DNA from: Mimachlamys varia
Taxonomy: Eukaryota > Mollusca > Bivalvia > Pectinida > Pectinidae
Length of the DNA stretch: 64,000 nt
Reading direction: 5' to 3'
NCBI GenBank assembly: GCA_947623455.1
Contig: OX392532.1
Span: 868,001 to 932,000 of the forward strand
Position 1 is the first letter of the stretch, and every line of letters starts with the position of its first letter. The notes under the pieces are model-generated. The model was not told where the DNA came from. It was given only the letters and a program-made list of their open reading frames with translations, and did not search any database. This document shows, piece by piece, positions 62,801-64,000 of this stretch. The translations under genes were made by a program, and so were the position numbers.

Positions 62801-63033
62801 GTTAAATTTAGTAGAAACCATTTGATCTACAAGCAAATAAAGCAAGATATTCAGTATCAAGTGTATATATCTGGAAAACGCCTACCGCATCGCTATTACA
62901 TACCTCCGCCATTTCTGTAGGTGAGGTAGGGTAGACGCCATACGTCTGGAAGACCAAACGAATATCCCAGCAACGTTGCAAGAAACTCAAGACTAGAAGT
63001 CCATTTAATCGGGACAGCACGCTTACCATCCAT
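38803..63033 (-). CDS. SLC6-family transporter gene 2 (14 exons, exon 6 damaged)
   Basis: Paralogue of gene 1 in opposite orientation. Exons on the - strand in order: 63033-62904, 62321-62190, 61616-61387, 60164-60115, 59283-59151, about 56265-56137, 55634-55531, 55170-55046, 54340-54225, 48569-48438, 41712-41613, 41030-40930, 40522-40355, 38976-38803. Thirteen exons have GT-AG borders in the same phases as gene 1 and sum to 564 codons plus stop; with a normal exon 6 the protein would be about 609 residues. Exon 6 lacks a clean 5' part: a stop lies in frame upstream of WARALVLPG. Either the gene is a pseudogene, the exon is skipped or spliced unusually, or the assembly is wrong there. Divergent ion and substrate residues match gene 1: Asp30 (TM1), Asp104 (TM3), Thr in TM7; TM8 has GIDAM, so the Na2 Ser is Ala. 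Confidence 0.85.
38977..40354 (-). other. intron 13 of SLC6 gene 2
   Basis: Holds dispersed-repeat copy 2 near 39017-39330; the rest is AT-rich with nothing recognised. Confidence 0.7.
39017..39330. repeat. dispersed repeat, copy 2
   Basis: Starts ATCAGAGAATACAAAAGCGT and ends with AACTAATGAGCATA-like and ACGCCCACCTTCATA words that recur at 60595-60770 and 60985-61300. Non-coding. It lies about 40 bp from the exon 14 acceptor. Confidence 0.65.
40355..40522 (-). CDS. SLC6 gene 2 exon 13 (TM11-TM12)
   Basis: FLLVVSMYTYRPPTLGTYTY then PDYATAIGWCFSMISVVPIF. 168 nt, as in gene 1. Acceptor TTTTTCTACAG, donor GTAGTA. Confidence 0.92.
40523..40929 (-). other. intron 12 of SLC6 gene 2
   Basis: A 407-bp AT-rich intron; nothing recognised. 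Confidence 0.7.
40930..41030 (-). CDS. SLC6 gene 2 exon 12
   Basis: GGNRIDRDIHLMLGRPVPAL then VRVSCAFIMPIFLM, 101 nt as in gene 1. Acceptor TACTTTGTAG, donor GTATAC, phase 1 to 0. Confidence 0.92.
41031..41612 (-). other. intron 11 of SLC6 gene 2
   Basis: A 582-bp AT-rich intron; nothing recognised. Confidence 0.7.
41613..41712 (-). CDS. SLC6 gene 2 exon 11 (TM10)
   Basis: AGVYMFQLVDWYLATWSIML then ICIGESIVFFWIY, 100 nt as in gene 1. Acceptor TATTTTGTAG, donor GTATGT, phase 0 to 1. Confidence 0.92.
41713..42110. repeat. degenerate tandem array resembling the exon 11 acceptor
   Basis: About five decayed units of 50-100 bp. On the + strand the exon edge is TACCCCGGCCTACAAAATAG (from 41703). 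Relatives at about 41786 (TACTCCGGCCAACAC), 41886 (AACTCCGGTCTAAAAA), 41942 (TACTCCGACTTACAAAC), 41992 (TACAGGAAGATACAAAA) and 42051 (AACTTTAGCCTAAAAA) alternate with CTCTCCATTCAGAA-type words. So the acceptor and first bases of exon 11 seem to have been copied upstream in the intron. Confidence 0.55.
42135..42150. repeat. LINE target-site duplication, left copy
   Basis: ATATTTGTAACAGTGC, identical to 48115-48130 beyond the A-rich tail of the LINE. Confidence 0.85.
42159..42410 (+). pseudogene. LINE ORF1 C-terminal remnant
   Basis: One + strand frame reads IIKARTKLKKTGYTIFEDLT, then NQQILKEAYKLQCV, STDGKLFAIL and a stop near 42402. This is the pattern of LINE ORF1 C-termini (LK..G..I.EDLT..N..L..EA, then .DGK.F). 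The protein start is lost at the 5' truncation. ORF1-type proteins bind the element RNA; this piece cannot. Confidence 0.65.
43030..44059 (+). pseudogene. LINE ORF2 endonuclease domain (frameshifted)
   Basis: Starts MANEIQFLSANCQGLGDKFK; a frame change near 43235-43265 joins it to NNFEFKVIKE. APE-type motifs are visible: SANCQGL, LQDTHF (usually LQETH), INVYGPN, CGDFNLV, SRLDFFLIS and SDHSF. An in-frame stop at 44057-44059 follows LKKIIKALE. In a live element this domain nicks the target DNA. Confidence 0.85.
44160..45857 (+). pseudogene. LINE ORF2 reverse transcriptase domain
   Basis: A long open frame (from 44289, with readable upstream sequence AKWIQEGEKPTNYFFSLENR) holds the RT fingers-palm motifs in order: NNKSPGIDGF, IPKGNKPR, NWRPISLLNV, DQTGFLEGRYIGENTR, MIDFEKAFDSVSW, GCRQGDPIAPYIF, and the catalytic QYADDTALAL (about 45160-45190). 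It ends early at 45857 by frame shift. The RT core itself is uninterrupted, so the insertion is not very old. Confidence 0.9.
45845..46757 (+). pseudogene. LINE ORF2 C-terminal region
   Basis: In shifted frames: FKACKKLFAANEVN, then from 45993 a frame with WHQIFKLPFAITKNTKLQWF and SPLCLLCNSETETIIHILWE, a C-x2-C...H...C zinc-like motif typical of LINE ORF2 ends. Closely parallels 31715-32279. Confidence 0.8.
46760..48114 (+). repeat. LINE 3' region: pyrimidine stretch, GAT-rich array, A tail
   Basis: CT-rich sequence (46775-46890) is followed by about 1 kb of GAT-rich repeat with a 27-bp subunit of the form TGATGATGATTGTCTATATG plus GATGT, then AT-rich sequence and A tracts (48067-48114). The same order follows the truncated copy at 31.7 kb, suggesting that the GAT block belongs to the element. 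Confidence 0.8.
48115..48130. repeat. LINE target-site duplication, right copy
   Basis: ATATTTGTAACAGTGC, matching 42135-42150. Confidence 0.85.
48438..48569 (-). CDS. SLC6 gene 2 exon 10 (TM9)
   Basis: AVETEPVMLILEENFPRLLH then NKRPWLLGG..TTR, 132 nt as in gene 1. Acceptor ATGTTACAG, donor GTATAT, phase 0 both sides. Confidence 0.92.
48570..49633 (-). other. intron 9 of gene 2, near part
   Basis: AT-rich with T runs and ATTATT tracts; nothing recognised. Confidence 0.6.
49634..51476. mobile_element. non-autonomous TIR element, 1.84 kb
   Basis: Ends are inverted copies: TAGTCCAGTCATTTTA at the left and TAAAATGACTGGACTA at the right. Further inside, CAAACTAATTGCA pairs with TGCAATTAGTTTG. 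AAT flanks both ends (49631-49633 and 51477-51479), a possible 3-bp target duplication. The interior is very AT-rich and has no long open frame. Confidence 0.72.
51890..52830. repeat. five hairpin-forming repeats at about 220-bp spacing
   Basis: The block CCTGAGTTTTCCAAGGGTTG, GGGATAGCCCTACCAGCGAG, GTCTGCTCAGGTCCC occurs near 51900, 52110, 52330, 52550 and 52765. GGGA-CCTGAG at the start pairs with CTCAGGTCCC at the end, and GGGG with CCCC inside, so each can form a stem-loop. The bases between copies also repeat in part (TTAGATATGTATCTA). In intron 9 of gene 2. Confidence 0.75.
53110..54060 (-). mobile_element. LINE ORF2 C-terminal fragment of a second family
   Basis: A 295-codon open frame on - (54005-53118) with ITCNPQRTDSKPISACSILS, LLYWHNIF, YRWKLLNKILTTKQILHQWK and NPLCNICKTTEDYTHFFVKC, the C-x2-C...H...C ending of LINE ORF2. 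It differs clearly from the 43-kb family. No RT core is left. It lies in intron 9 of gene 2, on the same strand as the gene. Confidence 0.75.
54225..54340 (-). CDS. SLC6 gene 2 exon 9 (loop 4 and TM8)
   Basis: GGFSIGFITYQKALSYFPLP then TM8 ending LPGIDAM; the Na2-site Ser is Ala. 116 nt as in gene 1. Acceptor AATATTTCAG, donor GTGAGT, phase 1 to 0. Confidence 0.92.
54630..54885 (+). pseudogene. reverse-transcriptase-like fragment
   Basis: MGKNYAPLVADLFSHEAEFI, then DRIYPFELEIKNTTD and SAFDLES. This resembles the MGTNCAPL.ADLF and YP.EL..K.T.....FLDL blocks of a retroelement RT known to me from invertebrate genomes. The catalytic part between them is missing. Family uncertain. In intron 8 of gene 2. 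Confidence 0.45.
54992..55017. repeat. G run
   Basis: A run of G broken by one A, 29 bases beyond the exon 8 donor of gene 2 (C-rich on the gene strand). Confidence 0.9.
55046..55170 (-). CDS. SLC6 gene 2 exon 8 (TM7)
   Basis: AAMATTVATLLYGLLNGLVV then FSVLGVMAEEAGVPI. The TM7 Asn position is Thr. 125 nt as in gene 1. Acceptor TTCCAACAG, donor GTCAGT, phase 2 to 1. Confidence 0.92.
55171..55530 (-). other. intron 7 of SLC6 gene 2
   Basis: A 360-bp AT-rich intron; nothing recognised. Confidence 0.7.
55531..55634 (-). CDS. SLC6 gene 2 exon 7 (TM6)
   Basis: VWIEAAFMTFYTLGPGWGGL then MMMGCHNQFRTNCL. 104 nt as in gene 1. Acceptor TACAATGTAG, donor GTATCT, phase 0 to 2. Confidence 0.92.
55635..56136 (-). 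other. intron 6 of SLC6 gene 2
   Basis: A 502-bp intron with a G run at 55798-55806; otherwise nothing recognised. Confidence 0.7.
56137..56265 (-). pseudogene. SLC6 gene 2 exon 6 (TM5), 5' part damaged
   Basis: The 3' 96 nt (56232-56137) read VVIWARALVLPGAVDGMLYF then ITPDFSKLAHIQ, matching exon 6 of gene 1, with donor GTAAGA. Upstream, ACTATCCTACCTGTTATA aligns with gene 1 codons TAILPM, but TGA stops lie in frame at 56265-56263 and about 56238. One extra base between ATC and GTT would explain the frame loss. The nearest acceptor-like site (TTTCTACCAG, 56275-56266) belongs to the minisatellite that starts here. Confidence 0.7.
56233..56735. repeat. 33-bp minisatellite at the exon 6 acceptor of gene 2
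   Basis: About 15 units with + strand core ACAGGTAGGATATTTTACTG plus GTAGAAACATATA. On the gene strand each unit has TTTCTACCAG, an acceptor-like site, then TATCCTACCTGTTATA, which matches the start of exon 6. So the unit probably derives from the acceptor and first coding bases of that exon. The array replaces the normal intron end. Confidence 0.8.
56736..57339 (-). other. intron 5 of gene 2 between two arrays
   Basis: AT-rich unique sequence; nothing recognised. Confidence 0.6.
57340..59198. repeat. 60-bp minisatellite: copies of the exon 5 donor of gene 2
   Basis: Thirty complete 60-bp units without a single length change (57361-59160), plus partial ends. On the gene (-) strand each unit reads CTGGCGTGTGTTAAAAGTGT, CAAGTCATTGGGAAAG, then GTAATATCATTACTAG: the last coding bases of exon 5 (FLACVKSVKSLGK) and its 5' splice site. 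The array is continuous with the true exon 5 end at 59151. Unit variants: AAAG/AAAT/AAAA before GTAATA, and GTTAAA versus GTTTAA; the latter is a TAA stop. Reading on from exon 5, three units are open in frame and the fourth stops at about 58934. Confidence 0.95.
59151..59283 (-). CDS. SLC6 gene 2 exon 5 (TM4)
   Basis: YKVLRRSSGIEDIGDVNGVY then ILYYVLVRLVVFLACVKSVK and SLGK. 133 nt as in gene 1. Acceptor GAATTGCCAG. The donor GTAATA at 59150 is the first of about 31 near-identical donors, so its end is chosen by match to gene 1. Confidence 0.9.
59284..60114 (-). other. intron 4 of SLC6 gene 2
   Basis: Contains a C run at about 59369-59381; otherwise AT-rich with nothing recognised. Confidence 0.65.
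60115..60164 (-). CDS. SLC6 gene 2 exon 4
   Basis: VTTGEPNTVSSIEEFW plus two bases of the next codon. The SxxEEFW motif lines up with gene 1 exon 4, which is 18 nt longer. Acceptor CTGTTTTAG, donor GTAAGT, phase 0 to 2. Too short to stand out as an open frame. Confidence 0.88.
60590..61345. repeat. duplicated block in intron 3: dispersed repeat plus exon 3 donor copy
   Basis: Two imperfect copies of dispersed-repeat sequence (60595-60770 and 60985-61300) share GCGTCTTCTGCTTCATCGAC-type and GGTCACATCCAA words. Between them, 60915-60975 is an imperfect copy of 61339-61400, which is the end of exon 3 with its donor and the following intron (ATGCTAATAAACATG; TATATAAAGGA). In the copy the donor GTAAGG has become GGAAGT. 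Confidence 0.7.
61387..61616 (-). CDS. SLC6 gene 2 exon 3 (TM3 and extracellular loop 2)
   Basis: LAVLVINMVSLVYDTTMRSW, IIEYLVNSF, PWTSCNNSWNTDRC, with Asn-x-Ser/Thr sites NTS and NVT. Asp104 sits at the substrate Tyr position. Acceptor ATATTACTAAG, donor GTAAGG, phase 1 to 0. Confidence 0.92.
61745..62030 (-). mobile_element. tRNA-derived SINE
   Basis: On the - strand a tRNA-like head starts near 62014: TCTATTGGTAGGATGTCGGG (A-box region), an anticodon-like CTCGTGA, and GCGAGTTCGAGTCTGG (B-box region, cf. GGTTCGAnnCC). It is followed by TATCCTTGAGCAAGCTACTT, a block common in animal SINE bodies. It lies in intron 2 of gene 2, same strand. Not a functional tRNA: there is no closing acceptor stem. 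Confidence 0.7.
62190..62321 (-). CDS. SLC6 gene 2 exon 2 (TM2)
   Basis: GAFLIPYALLMILCGAPLYF then VEIALSQYSGKGPWRIWDIC. 132 nt as in gene 1. Acceptor TTGTTAACAG, donor GTAAGT, phase 1 both sides. Confidence 0.93.
62322..62903 (-). other. intron 1 of SLC6 gene 2
   Basis: A 582-bp AT-rich intron; nothing recognised. Confidence 0.7.
62904..63033 (-). CDS. SLC6 gene 2 exon 1 (N-terminus, TM1)
   Basis: MDGKRAVPIKWTSSLEFLAT then YSFGLPDVWRLPYLTYRNGG. The start is the first ATG before the TM1 signature and gives a short N-terminus. Donor GTATGT, phase 1. Asp30 replaces the TM1 Asn. Confidence 0.9.
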
Positions 63034-64000
63034 GCTGGCTGTTATATCGGCAGAATGCGTTTATCAGCAGGATAGCGCACCGAGGTAGTGATGCACGGAC
63101 ATGTATTTTTCTCGTAAAATCGTAAAATCTGCATATTAAAACTGTTTAAATGCATCACACAACATCTGATTTCCTAAAAAAACTGACAGAAGAATATTAT
63201 GGGTTTTTTTGTCAGGTTGAAGGATCAGTTTACCACTGTCATTATAAATCTATATAATATTCAAATTTGCTCTACAAGGTCAGCGATAATTGGGAAATGT
63301 CGCAGTTAGTGATGTAATATCATATAAGCGTATTTACAGTTACTGTAACAAGATATATTATATCACTGACGATCATGAATATAATATCTTATCAAAACAA
63401 AACCACATATGAAATGTCACGAAAAATATGTTTAAAATCTATACTACATTTGTTACAACGTCGCCGCCCGCAACATGTCTTCAAGGAAATCTTCTGCCTA
63501 AACGCCCATATCCCATCCCTAACCATGAACCTCTTCCAATGCTGATGATCCTGAAACAAGGTGATTGTCAGCACTAATTTGGTTTTGGAGACAGCAACAC
63601 CATCACTGGTCTCAGGAACGCCTTGTTAGCTTCATTAATCGATTATAGGTCAAGGTCGGCGAGTTTTACAATTTTAGGAACCACACATAAATATTACTGA
63701 TAAACACAATTTGAAAACAAAATTGTGTCCCCTGTCCGGATAAGGAGAGTTTGTAAGTGTATTTTTATTTTTCATTTTTTTTTCAAAACTCAACAATGAT
63801 AGAATAAAGTGGTATGGTATTGTCTTTTTATGGTACTACAGTATAACGCTGGAAACTTTGAATACCTCTTATTAGAACATGCATTTTAAAAAACAATTTA
63901 AGAGAGACCTGTTTTTCCAAGAGACCTTAATTTGACAAAAAATAAAAACCTTGAACTTGGCTAAATATTTTATTACATTTCATGGGCAAAAGGTTATCCT
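63034..64000 (-). other. 5' flank of SLC6 gene 2
   Basis: Upstream of gene 2 on the - strand. No promoter element, repeat or second gene could be supported. Confidence 0.5.

Overview
The window is animal nuclear DNA: AT-rich, long introns with GT/AG borders, two multi-exon membrane transporter genes, several decayed non-LTR retrotransposons, a tRNA-derived SINE, small inverted-repeat elements and a great deal of tandem repeat. There is no operon structure or bacterial gene. The repeat style and gene family suggest a lophotrochozoan, most likely a mollusc; that is inference, since no species-diagnostic gene is present.

Layout. Positions 1-7410 are a 33-bp satellite organised as two copies of a 3.36-kb higher-order unit. 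A 3.3-kb flank follows. A complete SLC6-type (neurotransmitter:sodium symporter family) gene of 14 exons runs on the + strand from 10726 to 35563 (636 residues). A second SLC6 gene of 14 exons runs on the - strand from 63033 to 38803. The two genes converge, 3.2 kb apart. Nine internal exons have identical lengths in the two copies and all intron phases agree, so they are an inverted duplicate pair. Gene 1 looks intact. Gene 2 has good splice sites and open frames everywhere except exon 6, whose 5' part is broken beside a 33-bp minisatellite.

The most unusual feature is that several intronic minisatellites are built from the exon edges of these genes: the exon 3 acceptor of gene 1 (57-bp and 63-bp arrays), the exon 5 donor of gene 2 (60-bp array, about 31 units), probably the exon 6 acceptor of gene 2 (33-bp array) and the exon 11 acceptor of gene 2 (degenerate array). 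A smaller duplication covers the exon 3 donor of gene 2, and another array starts just behind the exon 9 donor of gene 1. Most unit lengths are multiples of three. A similar in-frame expansion (51 bp) lies inside the ORF2 linker of an antisense LINE.

Both predicted transporters depart from the SLC6 consensus at ion and substrate positions: the TM1 Asn of the Na1 site is Glu or Asp, the TM3 substrate Tyr is Asp, and the TM7 Asn is lost. They may form a divergent subfamily with altered ion coupling or substrate.

Three copies of one LINE family lie in introns (42151-48114 with a 16-bp target duplication, about 31715-33880, and about 19100-16350 antisense). A fragment of a different LINE is at 53110-54060. 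All repeat counts and boundaries were read by eye and are approximate unless a splice site fixes them.
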